Source of the DNA: an uncultured cyanobacterium
GTDB lineage: Bacteria; Cyanobacteriota; Cyanobacteriia; Cyanobacteriales; Microcystaceae
Assembly: GCA_903887375.1 (NCBI GenBank)
Contig: CAISPN010000094.1
Span: 1 to 64,000, forward strand
Direction: 5' to 3'
DNA length: 64,000 bases
In this document: positions 54,591-64,000 of the stretch, piece by piece
Numbering within the stretch: the stretch's first letter is position 1
Layout of the letters: the number at the start of each line of letters is the position of its first letter
Program-made: the position numbers and the translations under genes
Notes under the pieces: model-generated
What the model saw: the letters and a program-made list of their open reading frames with translations, nothing else
Told to the model about the DNA's origin: nothing
Database searches by the model: none

Positions 54591-55391
54591 ATGCAACAGT
54601 ATATCGTAGATATCCTCAGATTGAGTATTTGGTTGGTGCTGTTGATGGCTTTTTTTATACCAATAGAAAGGCTTTTTTCTCAGCATAAACAGAAAATTTT
54701 GCGCAATGAATTTTTTATAGATCTAGCCTATTACTTTATCAATAGTCTCTTACCTAAGCTTCTTTTGGTAGTACCAATTTCTCTGCTGGCTTATTTTTTA
54801 CATAGTTTTTTACATAGTGATTTTTATGTTTGGATGGCAAATATGCCAGTCAAAAGGAGACTATTGTTGACCTTGGTTGTAGGAGAATTTGGTACATATT
54901 GGGGTCATCGCTGGTCACATGAAATTCCTTTTCTTTGGCGCTTTCATTCCATTCACCACAGTGCAACTGAGATGGATTGGCTAGTCAACACCCGCGCCCA
55001 TCCTCTAGATATGTTTTTCACCCGCATATGCGGTTTAATCCCCATATATTTATTGGGCTTGGCCCAGCCTAGCGCTAATGAAGTTGATATGGTGCCAATA
55101 TTTTATACCTTGTTTGGCACTGTTTGGAGCTTCGTTATTCATGCCAATGTCTGCTGGCGTTTTGGCTTTCTAGAAAAGATAATCTCAACTCCCGCCTTTC
55201 ACCATTGGCATCATACCAACGACAGTCCTGAATATATTGATAAAAATTATGCCGCGATTTTCCCTTGGATGGACAAAATCTTTGGAAGCTTTTATCTACC
55301 AAAGAATCGTTGGCCTGAAAAATACGGCATTGATGCACCAACTTCCAATACTCTTGTAGGTCAACTTTTACAGCCCTTAGAGGTTAAGTAA
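54591..55391 (+). CDS. Sterol desaturase / fatty acid hydroxylase family protein
   Basis: 266 residues, membrane di-iron hydroxylase. Histidine boxes: HRWSHE (HxxxH), FHSIHHS (HxxHH) and FHHWHHTND, between four to five hydrophobic helices. Family members hydroxylate or desaturate lipids, sterol precursors or carotenoids; the substrate is not readable. The gene has its own spacing from neighbours (about 75 bases each side). Confidence 0.88.
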   Translation: MQQYIVDILRLSIWLVLLMAFFIPIERLFSQHKQKILRNEFFIDLAYYFINSLLPKLLLVVPISLLAYFLHSFLHSDFYVWMANMPVKRRLLLTLVVGEFGTYWGHRWSHEIPFLWRFHSIHHSATEMDWLVNTRAHPLDMFFTRICGLIPIYLLGLAQPSANEVDMVPIFYTLFGTVWSFVIHANVCWRFGFLEKIISTPAFHHWHHTNDSPEYIDKNYAAIFPWMDKIFGSFYLPKNRWPEKYGIDAPTSNTLVGQLLQPLEVK

Positions 55392-55467
55392 AACCCGAAC
55401 TCACCTTTGTTTGTTGGCATTACAGAACTAGGGAAGTTACAATGGTTCTATCAAGCTACTTAGTTAG

Positions 55468-57354
55468 ATGGGTCATAGCAGGCAGATGAAAAATATTTCT
55501 CAGTTAGTATTAAAGAGATCAAAATCAAAGCAACCTAAGCTTAAGTTGAAAATACTATCTGCTGCGCTGCTTCTGTCTCAGACTTTTCTGACAGCCTTAG
55601 AAGTTCAGGCAAAGCCTAACCCTAACAGCTTATCTTATAGTGAATTAATCCAAGAAATTAACCAAGAACAGGTAGTTAAAGTACAAATTGATGAATCTAA
55701 TCAAAAGGCGTTAGTCACCCTCAAAGGGCAGAGTACCCCAAAAAGAGTTTCATTGTTTGAGCGTAACCCAGAGCTGATTGCCAGACTGCGCAGCAAAAAT
55801 GTCGAGTTTGATGTAAATCGACCTGGAGACAACGCTGCAATCTATGGTTTATTGACCAATCTGCTCTTTTTGTTCCTCTTGATTGGTTTTTTGATGGTGA
55901 TTGTCAAACGCTCAGCTAATGCCTCAGGCCAGGCTATGAACTTTGCCAAATCAAAAGCTAGATTTCAAATTGAAGCCAAAACAGGAATCACATTTCAAGA
56001 TGTAGCCGGAATTGAAGAAGCCAAAGAGGAATTAGAAGAGGTAATAACCTTTTTAAAACAGCCCGAAAAATTCACCGCAATCGGTGCCAAAATCCCGAAA
56101 GGCGTTCTTCTGATAGGTCCGCCAGGTACGGGAAAAACTTTACTAGCCAAAGCAATTGCTGGGGAAGCTGGAGTGCCTTTTTTCAGCATTTCCGGTTCTG
56201 AATTTGTGGAAATGTTTGTAGGAGTTGGAGCTTCAAGGGTCAGAGACCTTTTCAAAAAAGCCAAAGAGAATGCACCTTGTTTGATATTTATTGACGAAAT
56301 AGATGCCGTTGGCCGCCAACGGGGTGTTGGCTATGGTGGTGGCAACGATGAAAGAGAACAAACTCTCAACCAGATGTTAACTGAAATGGATGGTTTTGAA
56401 GGCAATACTGGCATTATTGTTATTGCCGCAACCAATAGACCTGATGTGCTTGATGTTGCTCTTTTACGCCCTGGTCGTTTTGATAGACAGGTGACAGTTG
56501 ATTATCCTGATTTCAATGGTAGAAAAGAAATTCTAGAAGTCCATGCCCGCAATAAAAAAATGGATCCTGAGATTTCTCTAGAGATGATAGCTCGCAGAAC
56601 TCCAGGTTTTACAGGAGCTGATCTAGCCAATTTACTCAATGAGGCAGCTATCTTAACCGGTAGAAGAAGAAAAGAAGCTATCACTATGGTTGAAGTTAAT
56701 GATGCTATAGACAGGGTGGTAGCTGGCATGGAAGGTACTCCCTTGGTAGATAGTAAAAGCAAGAGGTTAATTGCCTATCATGAAATTGGCCATGCTCTTA
56801 TCGGTAGCCTTTATCCAGGTCATAGACCTCTAGAGAAGGTTACCCTGATTCCCAGAGGAAGGGCAGCAGGCTTGACTTGGTTTACTCCTAGTGATGAGCA
56901 GGGATTAACTACTAGATCTGAATTGCTGGCTCAAGTTGCTGCAACCTTAGGAGGCCGAGTGGCTGAAGAGATAGTATTTGGGCATGATGAGGTCACTACA
57001 GGCGCACTCAGTGATATTGAAAAGGTAACTACCCTGGTACGTGATATGGTAACTCGTCTGGGCATGAGTGATTTAGGTCTAGTTGCCCTAGAGCATGATA
57101 ATAATAATTCTTTTTTAGGTTATGACAATAGAAGGGGTGAATATTCTGAAGATGTTGCGGCCTCTATTGATTTGCAAATTCGCGCTCTTGTAATGCAATG
57201 CTACAACAATGCCCGCAAAATTCTAGAAAATAATAGACCCTTGATGGATCACTTGGTAGATATCTTAATTGAACAGGAAACAATTGAAGGAGATCACCTA
57301 AGAGAGATCATTGAATCATATCAAAAAAATGCAAATATACCAGCTTCAGTCTAA
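55468..57354 (+). CDS. ftsH: FtsH-family zinc metalloprotease, type B-like divergent copy
   Basis: 628 residues. A long basic N-terminal extension (about 1-28, possible start at Met7) precedes TM1; TM2 is about 127-146. AAA module: Walker A GPPGTGKT (217-224), [35 protein letters not shown]. Protease site HEIGH (438-442) with third zinc ligand D516. It differs from the copy at 482 in HEIGH versus HEAGH and in the [13 protein letters not shown] segment, placing it nearer the cyanobacterial FtsH2/FtsH4 and plant FtsH2/8 group. The stop overlaps the next start (TAATG). Confidence 0.95.
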   Translation: MGHSRQMKNISQLVLKRSKSKQPKLKLKILSAALLLSQTFLTALEVQAKPNPNSLSYSELIQEINQEQVVKVQIDESNQKALVTLKGQSTPKRVSLFERNPELIARLRSKNVEFDVNRPGDNAAIYGLLTNLLFLFLLIGFLMVIVKRSANASGQAMNFAKSKARFQIEAKTGITFQDVAGIEEAKEELEEVITFLKQPEKFTAIGAKIPKGVLLIGPPGTGKTLLAKAIAGEAGVPFFSISGSEFVEMFVGVGASRVRDLFKKAKENAPCLIFIDEIDAVGRQRGVGYGGGNDEREQTLNQMLTEMDGFEGNTGIIVIAATNRPDVLDVALLRPGRFDRQVTVDYPDFNGRKEILEVHARNKKMDPEISLEMIARRTPGFTGADLANLLNEAAILTGRRRKEAITMVEVNDAIDRVVAGMEGTPLVDSKSKRLIAYHEIGHALIGSLYPGHRPLEKVTLIPRGRAAGLTWFTPSDEQGLTTRSELLAQVAATLGGRVAEEIVFGHDEVTTGALSDIEKVTTLVRDMVTRLGMSDLGLVALEHDNNNSFLGYDNRRGEYSEDVAASIDLQIRALVMQCYNNARKILENNRPLMDHLVDILIEQETIEGDHLREIIESYQKNANIPASV

Positions 57355-57884
57355 TGTATAGATACTTAACAATATTGGGATTTCTACTAGCTTCCACCAG
57401 ACCAGCCTTTGCTTTAGGCTGGAAATGGTCTATCACTGATAATAATGGTAATATTTCTTTTGGTAGCCTTACTACAGATGGTACTTCTTATCAGACCAAT
57501 GTAGTATATAACATCACCTCTATCTCCGGAATATCGAATTTAGGTGCTCTTGGAAAGACCATTGCCCAAATTAGTAATTATTCTGATGCCACTAATACTC
57601 TCCAATGGGATGGTACTAAAATTTCACCATTTATCCTTAATTACGATGGAACGGCATGGGAGAATACCGATGGCAATAGTGTAGGTATTTTATATCTTGC
57701 AGGATCTAGCAATGGTAACTATGGAGCGGTAGATAGATACATCCAGACATATGATAACAAAGACTATTCTATTGTTTCTTCAACCTTAACTCCGGTACCT
57801 TTTGAATTCTCTCTTGAGCAAGGATTTATCTTGGGTATTCCTCTTTTTTTAGGCTTAAGATATTTCAAGAAAAAGAAAGTTTAG
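57354..57884 (+). CDS. Exported protein with PFEF-type C-terminal sorting signal, coupled to ftsH
   Basis: 176 residues. Signal peptide YLTILGFLLASTRPAFA, a beta-rich mature domain (WKWSITDNNGNISFGSL...), and the tail VPFEFSLEQGFILGIPLFLGLRYFKKKKV. The tail matches that of the protein at 19538 almost residue for residue. Its ATG overlaps the ftsH stop by one base (TAATG), so the two are translationally coupled. Whether FtsH acts on it or on its anchoring is unknown. Confidence 0.8.
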   Translation: MYRYLTILGFLLASTRPAFALGWKWSITDNNGNISFGSLTTDGTSYQTNVVYNITSISGISNLGALGKTIAQISNYSDATNTLQWDGTKISPFILNYDGTAWENTDGNSVGILYLAGSSNGNYGAVDRYIQTYDNKDYSIVSSTLTPVPFEFSLEQGFILGIPLFLGLRYFKKKKV

Positions 57885-58231
57885 ATCCCATATTCCGCAG
57901 GTTAGTCAAACCAATAAATAATATTTTTGACAGGGAGAACTGTTATTCCTTAACCCAAATTTTGGATATTGAGTCAGTTGTTGAGCTTTTCTCGGATCTC
58001 ATCCTTCAGGACTGTCTTTTGTCGGAGTTGCTATTGACATAAGCAAATTTTTTCATAGATGTTTTCTTTGTACCAAAGATTACCACTCCTTTCCTCGCGA
58101 GCCAAGGAAAGATTAACCGGATTATCTACTATGTATAGTTTTGAACTTCTTTTCCAAAACTTTTGTCAATTAATCAAGTATTTATGCTTTAATTTTATTG
58201 TGTTGATAGTTTTTCAATCTAAATAACTAAA
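57885..58231 (+). other. 347-base intergenic region
   Basis: No gene seen. It contains a hairpin CTTTCCT (58089-58095) / AGGAAAG (58105-58111) with a loop of nine bases, and AT-rich sequence before the glutamate-receptor-like gene that likely holds its promoter. No terminator for the upstream gene is obvious. Confidence 0.45.
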
Positions 58232-59338
58232 ATGCGCTTTAAAAAATATTCAATATTAGCATTACTCATTGCATTGCTGATGTCAGTTACTGCAATTTCA
58301 TCTTCATCCTTGGCTGCTAGCTCTCCTTCATCGGAAATTAAGGTTGCCACAAGAATTGTGCCCCCTTTTGTGATACAAGAAGGTGGAAAATTAACTGGCT
58401 TTAGCATTGAACTTTGGAAGCTCATCAGTGCTGATTTGAAAATACCTACAAAATTCACCCTATATGATAATATTCCGGACACTTTTGCCGCAGTCAAATC
58501 AGGCAAAGATGATGTGGCAATTGCTGCAATTTCAATTACTGAAGAGCGAAATAAAAGCTTTGATTTTTCTCAACCAATTTTTGAATCAGGACTACAAATA
58601 TTAGTACTATCTCAGCCTAGCAAGATGAGCTTATGGGATACTATTGTATCTTGGATTTTCTCACCAGTTCTGCCGCAAATTGTAGCATTGATGCTAGCTT
58701 TGATCTTGATCCCTGCACATATTATTTGGTTTGTTGAATCACGCCATAGTGGTGGAATTATCAATGGTCAATCTTATTTCCCTGGTATTTTTAAAGCCTG
58801 CTGGTGGGCTTTATCTACGTTGGCAACACAGGCAGATGAAATGCCCAAAGGTCCTCTTGGAAGAATTGTAGCTACTTTCTGGATGTTTATTAGTGTTCTT
58901 TTTATTGCCTATTTCACAGCAACTATAACCTCTTCTTTAACAGTGCAACAACTCAAGTCAAGTATTCAGGGAGTAGATGATCTAATCGGGAAAAAAGTTG
59001 CTACGGTTTATGGTAGTACTACAGCTGAATATATAGACCATGATCACATTACTGTAGATGAGGTAAAACAACCTAACCAAGCTTATGAAGAACTTATAGA
59101 AGGCAAGGCAGATGCGGTAGTACTTGATTCTCCTATGCTTCTTTACTATGCTGCTCATGAAGGTAAGGGCAAAGTAGAAGTTGTAGGTCCAGTATTTCAA
59201 AAAGAAAACTATGGTATATTAATGCCTTTTAACAGTAAATATCGCAAACCAATCGATATTTCTTTGTTAAAGCTGCAAAAAAATGGAACTTACAAAAAAC
59301 TCTATGACAAATGGTTTAGTACTAAAGCTGATAGTTGA
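58232..59338 (+). CDS. Prokaryotic ionotropic glutamate receptor-like channel
   Basis: 368 residues. Signal peptide (1-29). Ligand-binding lobe S1 (35-128) with ITEERNKSFDFSQP (R106 at the carboxylate-binding position). TM1 (146-168), pore loop (about 185-206), TM2 (about 212-232) ending AYFTATITSSLTV, then lobe S2. This is the GluR0 plan. The pore lacks the potassium filter TVGYG of Synechocystis GluR0 and instead reads STLATQADEMPKG (Q200), closer in layout to eukaryotic receptors. It converges on mutS with a 9-base gap. Confidence 0.88.
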   Translation: MRFKKYSILALLIALLMSVTAISSSSLAASSPSSEIKVATRIVPPFVIQEGGKLTGFSIELWKLISADLKIPTKFTLYDNIPDTFAAVKSGKDDVAIAAISITEERNKSFDFSQPIFESGLQILVLSQPSKMSLWDTIVSWIFSPVLPQIVALMLALILIPAHIIWFVESRHSGGIINGQSYFPGIFKACWWALSTLATQADEMPKGPLGRIVATFWMFISVLFIAYFTATITSSLTVQQLKSSIQGVDDLIGKKVATVYGSTTAEYIDHDHITVDEVKQPNQAYEELIEGKADAVVLDSPMLLYYAAHEGKGKVEVVGPVFQKENYGILMPFNSKYRKPIDISLLKLQKNGTYKKLYDKWFSTKADS

Positions 59339-59347
59339 TTGATTTTT

Positions 59348-61900
59348 CTAATCTTTTGTCCTCAGACCAATTGCTATTTTGCTGTGCTTTTCAATTTGAC
59401 TTAGAACTTCTTTGGCTCTGGAAATTACGCTTTGTGGCAGTCCTGCTAGTCTACCTGCTTCAATACCATAAGAGCGATCAGCCCCTCCAGGTCTCACCAG
59501 ATGAAGAAAAACTATCTCATTGGGAAATTCTTGGACGGTAACTTGGTAATTAGCTACCTTGGGTAAGATCGAAGCTAGTTCATTCATTTCATGATAATGA
59601 GTGGCAAAGATAGTGCGACATTGAATGTCCCTTGCTAAGTATTCAGCAACAGACCAGGCAATTGAAAGTCCATCAAAAGTGGCAGTACCTCTGCCAATTT
59701 CATCTAGAAGCACTAAAGATCGATCACTGGCATGATTGAGAATATTAGCCGTTTCATTCATCTCCACCATGAAGGTAGACTGCCCAGTTGCTAAATCATC
59801 AACCGCTCCAACTCTGGTAAAAATCCGATCACAGATTGAAAGCTTAGCTGATCTAGCTGGTACAAAACCTCCTATCTGAGCTAAAAGTTGTATCAATCCT
59901 ACCTGCCTAAGATAACAACTCTTGCCACTGGCATTAGGTCCAGTAAGAATTATCAGATCAGGAGATAACTGCCCTCCAAGATAGGTAGAATTCGGTACAA
60001 AAAATCCCGTACTCAATATTTTTTCAACCACAGGATGTCTGCCATCAACTATTTCTATGGTTCGCCCAGCAACAATCTCCGGGCAACAGTAGCCTTGATA
60101 GATAGCGACTTCAGCTAGAGAAGATAGCACGTCAACTGCGGCTATATTTGCAGCAATCATCCTGATTTGCTGAGCTCTTTGAGCTACTTCGTTTCTCAAT
60201 TCAACAAAAATATCGTATTCTAGGCGATTGAGATCATCTTTAGAAGTTAGTATACGAGTTTCTCTTTCTTTTAGCTCTGGGGTAATGTAGCGCTCTTCAT
60301 TGACTAGGGTTTGCTTTCTAATGTAGTCTGGTGGCGCTTGGCTTGCTTTGCTGCGTGGAATACTCAAATAGTAACCAAAGGCTTTGTTATAGCCAACTTT
60401 GAGCGCTGCTATACCAGATCTTTTTCTTTGGCTAAGCTCTAAATTGGCTAACCACTGTTCATCCTCTTGTTGATAACTCCTGAGCTCATCAAGGCGGCTA
60501 TCAACCCCAGCTTTAATCAAGCTTCCTTCTTTTAGCTGCAGAGGAGGACTTTCTACCAAGTAGCTGATGACCTTGTTGCCCAAATTTTCTAAGTCAAAGG
60601 GTATATTTTGTAAAGCTTGCAGATGTTGGGATTTAGAATTTTGTACAAGTATTGAGAGATCTTTAAGGCGTACTAAAGAATCGGCCAACCAAAGAAGTTC
60701 TCGAGCATTGGCACTACCGGCTCCAACTCTGCCTGATAATCTTTCTAGATCATAAAGTTGCTTTAAAAGCTGTCTGATATCTTGTCTAAGTTGGGTATCA
60801 TCGACCAGCTCAGCAATAGTGCTTTGGCGAGAGTGAATCTTCTCAAGCTCTAGCAAAGGTTGCAACAACCAACGCCGCAGTGCTCTTCCACCCATAGCAG
60901 TGCAGGTTTTATCCAAAGACCAGAGCAAAGAGCCCTGTAATTTGCCATCTCTGACTGTTTGGGTAATCTCCAGGTTACGTCTAGTTTGCTGATCTAAGAT
61001 CAAATAGTCAACTAAAGAATAGGTTCGCAAAGGCTGCAACGGTACAGGGCTCGATCTTTGTGTATCTTCTATATACTCTAATAGTCCACCGGCGGCTCTG
61101 ATGGCTAATGGCAAATCAGCACACCCTAGACCCTCTAAAGATCGCAGGCCAAAAGTTTGTAGGATTCGGCTTTTGGCTATGCTCATACTAAATGGATTTT
61201 GAGGGCGCAAACTATAGCAAAGTCCCTCAGGCAAGCCAGATGGTACATCAGGGCTCTTTTGTCCTGGACGCAGTAATCCCAAACCTCCTGACGTACTACT
61301 TGGCAAAAGAGTTTCTGCTGGCTGTAAACGGCTCAGCTCTAGATTAAGATCTTCTAATTTACTACCAGAGGTTGTCAAAAATTCCCCTGTAGAGATATCA
61401 GCATGAGCAAGTCCCCAATCTTCACCTGATAGAACAACCGCTGCTAAAAAGTTATTGCGCCTGGAGACCAACATATCTTCTTGAGTGACGGTGCCAGGAG
61501 TCAGCATGCGTGTAATTTGGCGCTCTACCAGCCTTCCTGCTGCTTGGGCAGAATCTTCTACTTGATCACAAATGGCAATGGCATAGCCCTTTTCTATCAA
61601 AAGACGACTATAGCGATCTAGAGCGTGATGAGGTACTCCCGTCATTGCAACTCGGCCAATTTCTCGTCCACCTTCTTTGCTGGTGATCACTAATTCCAAT
61701 TCTTGGGCTATGGTCATAGCATCTTGAAAGAAACATTCAAAAAAATCACCAACCCTATAGAGCAATAGAGTATTGGGATTTTGCTCTTTGACCTCCACGT
61801 AATGCTGGTACATGGGACTGAGTTGCTCCCTTAGTAATCCCCGATAGTCTTTATGAGGGTTCTTACTAGTTCCTAATTCAGTATTGTCATTATTGAGCAT
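59348..61900 (-). CDS. mutS: DNA mismatch repair protein MutS
   Basis: 850 residues, MutS1 type. N-terminal mismatch-recognition domain with the Phe-x-Glu motif in [15 protein letters not shown] clamp and lever region follows, then the ATPase with Walker [16 protein letters not shown], Walker [17 protein letters not shown] and the FATHYHEM motif. The cysteine after the P-loop Ser replaces the usual Thr, which I believe is common in cyanobacteria. Full length. Confidence 0.97.
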   Translation of the reverse strand: MLNNDNTELGTSKNPHKDYRGLLREQLSPMYQHYVEVKEQNPNTLLLYRVGDFFECFFQDAMTIAQELELVITSKEGGREIGRVAMTGVPHHALDRYSRLLIEKGYAIAICDQVEDSAQAAGRLVERQITRMLTPGTVTQEDMLVSRRNNFLAAVVLSGEDWGLAHADISTGEFLTTSGSKLEDLNLELSRLQPAETLLPSSTSGGLGLLRPGQKSPDVPSGLPEGLCYSLRPQNPFSMSIAKSRILQTFGLRSLEGLGCADLPLAIRAAGGLLEYIEDTQRSSPVPLQPLRTYSLVDYLILDQQTRRNLEITQTVRDGKLQGSLLWSLDKTCTAMGGRALRRWLLQPLLELEKIHSRQSTIAELVDDTQLRQDIRQLLKQLYDLERLSGRVGAGSANARELLWLADSLVRLKDLSILVQNSKSQHLQALQNIPFDLENLGNKVISYLVESPPLQLKEGSLIKAGVDSRLDELRSYQQEDEQWLANLELSQRKRSGIAALKVGYNKAFGYYLSIPRSKASQAPPDYIRKQTLVNEERYITPELKERETRILTSKDDLNRLEYDIFVELRNEVAQRAQQIRMIAANIAAVDVLSSLAEVAIYQGYCCPEIVAGRTIEIVDGRHPVVEKILSTGFFVPNSTYLGGQLSPDLIILTGPNASGKSCYLRQVGLIQLLAQIGGFVPARSAKLSICDRIFTRVGAVDDLATGQSTFMVEMNETANILNHASDRSLVLLDEIGRGTATFDGLSIAWSVAEYLARDIQCRTIFATHYHEMNELASILPKVANYQVTVQEFPNEIVFLHLVRPGGADRSYGIEAGRLAGLPQSVISRAKEVLSQIEKHSKIAIGLRTKD

Positions 61901-61931
61901 AAATCTAATATCAAGTTCTTTATCTTGAAGA

Positions 61932-61962
61932 GAAAAAAAGACCCACCCTGATGTGTGGGTCT
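61932..61962 (-). terminator. Terminator of psaC
   Basis: On the minus strand AGACCCAC (61955-61962) pairs with GTGGGTCT (61939-61946) followed by TTTTTTT. It lies 22 bases past the psaC stop and 31 bases before the mutS start, separating the two genes. Confidence 0.9.
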
Positions 61963-61983
61963 AGGAACAATGGCACTTTTAAA

Positions 61984-62229
<246 letters not shown>

Positions 62230-62523
62230 TTAATATCAACTCCATTGTCAGGTAGTTCTCTTGTTCAGAAATGAAAGAGCTAACTTTGCATCTTGTTGCC
62301 CTATTTTGCAAGAGCAAAAAGTTAATAAAGTAGCATCATGGCTTAGTTTACCGCACTGTTACTTTATACTGACTCAAAACCCTTTATAACTTTAAATTCT
62401 GTAACAAATAAAAAATGCTGCACTAGCTGATAATATTGTAGAACGAGGTTGTTTCTGTTAGATTATTAACAAACCTAGTGAGACAAAAAGCTTCAAAACT
62501 CGGACTGATAAGGATTACACTGC

Positions 62524-64000
62524 ATGGAGTTTTCAATCGCCACATTACTGTCCTATCTAAATGATGAGAAATCTATCACAGCTAAAATACTCAAAGAGAA
62601 ATTAGGCTTTGATGATGATCAAGGAGATGCCGAAAGATTAGATATTGCTCTTGATGCCTTAGAGAAAATTGGACTATTGCTCAAAGACAAGGGTAAATAT
62701 CGGCTTTCTAAGGAAGAAAACTTTGTTGAGGCTAAGTTACGCTGCTCTAGTAAAGGCTTTTGTTTTGCTATACAAGATATTGAAGATGCTGATGATATCT
62801 ATATCAGAGAAAGTCATCTCAGTCATGCTTGGAATGGAGATAGAGCTCTGGTCAAAATTATTAAAGAAGGAAGTCGCAGGCGCTCTCCTGAAGGTGAGGT
62901 AATGGTTATCTTAGAAAGAGCCAATCCCTCCTTATTAGCCCAAGTTAAATCTGTAAGCGGTCAATATCGAGCTGTTCCACTTGATGATCGTCTTTTATTT
63001 GAATTGGAACTCAAGCAAAACAATCAAGATTTAGAACAGGCAGTAGACCATTTAGTCCATGTTTCTGTGGTACGCTACCCCATTGCCCAATATTTACCTT
63101 TGGGTGAAGTGACTCGAATTTTGGGAAGCGACGCTGAAGCAGCAGCTGATACAGATATAGTTTGCTGCAAACATGATCTCAGTCTTGACTTTCCGGAGAA
63201 TATCTTAAAATTCGTTCAGCAATTACCTAGTAGAATAGAAAATTACGAATCTTGGAAGAGCTTTCGAGATATGAGCTCACTATTAAGCCTAACTATAGAA
63301 GATGAAGATAGTACCTTTATAGAAAATGCCCTAACCATAGAACGCTCCGAGAATGGAAATTGGCAAGTAATAGTCCATATAACCAATGTTGCCCAATATG
63401 TTCCCAGTAATTCTCCACTAGATAGAACTGCTAGAAGAAGAGGAACTACAGTCTATCTGCAAGATAAGATATCCCCTTTACTACCAGAAGAAATTACCAA
63501 GCGCTGCTCTTTGATTGTTGGTCAAGATCGCCAAGTAATTTCAGTAGCTATGGAATTTACCCCTGCAGGAGAACTAGAAGATTATGAGATATTTCCAGCT
63601 CTAATCCAAGTCAAGCAGGGATTAACTTATCAGGAAGTGCAACAATCTTTAGCCCAATTAGAAGATACTGAAAAAGATGAACTCTCAACAAAACTAGAAT
63701 ACCTGTTTTATAACCTCAGCCCCGTTCTAAAAGCCAGGAGAATGGAAAGAGGCAGTTTTGAAATAGAATCAGAAAGCGAATGCAAATATAAAGATGAAGG
63801 TAGACTGGGCGTAATTCTCGCATCTTCAGCAGTGCCAGTACGCTCTATGTTGTCTGAAGTGATGGTACTTGTAGGAGAGATAGTCGGTCATCACCTTCAA
63901 TCACTTGATTTACCAATAGTTTATTGTGGCCAAACTGAACCAGATGCCAGTGAACTAGAAGATCTTATCAAACTGGGACAAAATCTTGATTTACAGGTCA
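62524..64000 (+). CDS. RNB-domain protein (RNase II/R family, Zam-like), truncated by window end
   Basis: 492 codons visible, open to the right edge. N-terminal winged-helix (SIATLLSYLND...LDIALDALEKIG), OB-fold cold-shock-like domains, then the RNB domain (HITNVAQYVPSNSPLDRTARRRG, RCSLIVGQDRQVISVAMEF). The catalytic Asp cluster of RNase II/R (TIDxxDxxDxDDA) reads T-I-E-D-E-D-S-T-F-I-E-N-A here, so most metal ligands are changed. This matches my memory of the cyanobacterial Zam group (acetazolamide resistance), probably an RNA-binding or weakly active relative. It is divergent from psaC. Confidence 0.82.
   Translation, partial: MEFSIATLLSYLNDEKSITAKILKEKLGFDDDQGDAERLDIALDALEKIGLLLKDKGKYRLSKEENFVEAKLRCSSKGFCFAIQDIEDADDIYIRESHLSHAWNGDRALVKIIKEGSRRRSPEGEVMVILERANPSLLAQVKSVSGQYRAVPLDDRLLFELELKQNNQDLEQAVDHLVHVSVVRYPIAQYLPLGEVTRILGSDAEAAADTDIVCCKHDLSLDFPENILKFVQQLPSRIENYESWKSFRDMSSLLSLTIEDEDSTFIENALTIERSENGNWQVIVHITNVAQYVPSNSPLDRTARRRGTTVYLQDKISPLLPEEITKRCSLIVGQDRQVISVAMEFTPAGELEDYEIFPALIQVKQGLTYQEVQQSLAQLEDTEKDELSTKLEYLFYNLSPVLKARRMERGSFEIESESECKYKDEGRLGVILASSAVPVRSMLSEVMVLVGEIVGHHLQSLDLPIVYCGQTEPDASELEDLIKLGQNLDLQV

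Noticed and set aside
58232-59338. Amino acid ABC transporter binding protein
   Set aside because: Two membrane helices and a pore loop interrupt the binding lobes, and no permease or ATPase genes are adjacent.
62347-62362. HLR1 high-light element between psaC and the RNB gene
   Set aside because: TTTAC and GTTAC occur, but start-to-start spacing is 11 rather than 10 and the second halves do not match the consensus.

Overview
The window comes from an AT-rich cyanobacterium. PsaC (photosystem I iron-sulfur subunit) fixes this. So do thylakoid-type FtsH proteases, a DICT-domain protein, a TerB/Mo-nitrogenase-C-terminal protein, a Zam-like RNB protein and several small proteins of cyanobacterial type. 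I cannot name a genus. I noticed no GCGATCGC (HIP1) palindromes, no tRNA or rRNA genes and no CRISPR array. The only mobile-element trace is a decayed IS701-like transposase fragment at the left edge.

Layout. (1) 1-7.2 kb: IS remnant, ftsH, acnB, a hexapeptide acyltransferase, DNA polymerase III delta-prime and a small unknown gene. (2) 7.2-10.9 kb: a 1221-residue helicase of the DISARM DrmA type, standing alone without drmB, drmC or a methylase. (3) 11-19.4 kb: mainly housekeeping genes (alanine racemase, EF-Ts, S2 with a structured leader, MltA), small cyanobacterial proteins and a secreted glycosidase-like protein. (4) 19.5-20.2 kb: an exported protein with a PFEF-type C-terminal sorting signal. 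(5) 20.2-36.8 kb: a 16.5-kb run of minus-strand genes, the most remarkable part of the window. (6) 37-39.8 kb: two tandem bestrophins and two tandem CrcB fluoride channels. (7) 39.8-52.3 kb: LpxD, pentapeptide protein, DICT protein, IspF, a DUF2079 membrane protein, the methionine-salvage pair MtnD and RuBisCO-like MtnW, TerB protein, ObgE, a P-type ATPase and phosphofructokinase. (8) 52.6-57.9 kb: two tandem VPEAP-tailed secreted proteins, a sterol-desaturase-family enzyme, and a second ftsH translationally coupled to another PFEF-tailed protein. (9) 58.2-64 kb: an ionotropic glutamate receptor-like channel, MutS, PsaC, and an RNB-domain protein cut by the window edge.

The 20.2-36.8 kb run is, in transcription order: CheW, CheR-TPR, a WspA-like chemoreceptor, a WspD-like CheW with four N-terminal cysteines, a CheA-REC hybrid and CheB (the full gene content of the Pseudomonas Wsp surface-sensing pathway minus WspR). 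It then continues with a REC-HK-REC-REC kinase, a REC-PP2C phosphatase, a small GHKL-type kinase, a STAS protein, an MscS channel with a C-terminal STAS domain, a plain MscS channel, and an O-antigen-ligase-like protein. My inference is that the diguanylate cyclase output of Wsp has been replaced by a phosphatase/kinase/STAS partner switch. Its likely targets are mechanosensitive channels, because the STAS domain on the channel is a clear paralogue of the free STAS protein but has Gln at the phosphorylatable serine. The CheB receiver has lost its phosphoacceptor. A decayed copy of the cheB 3' end in front of the phosphatase gene shows that the two REC genes arose by tandem duplication.
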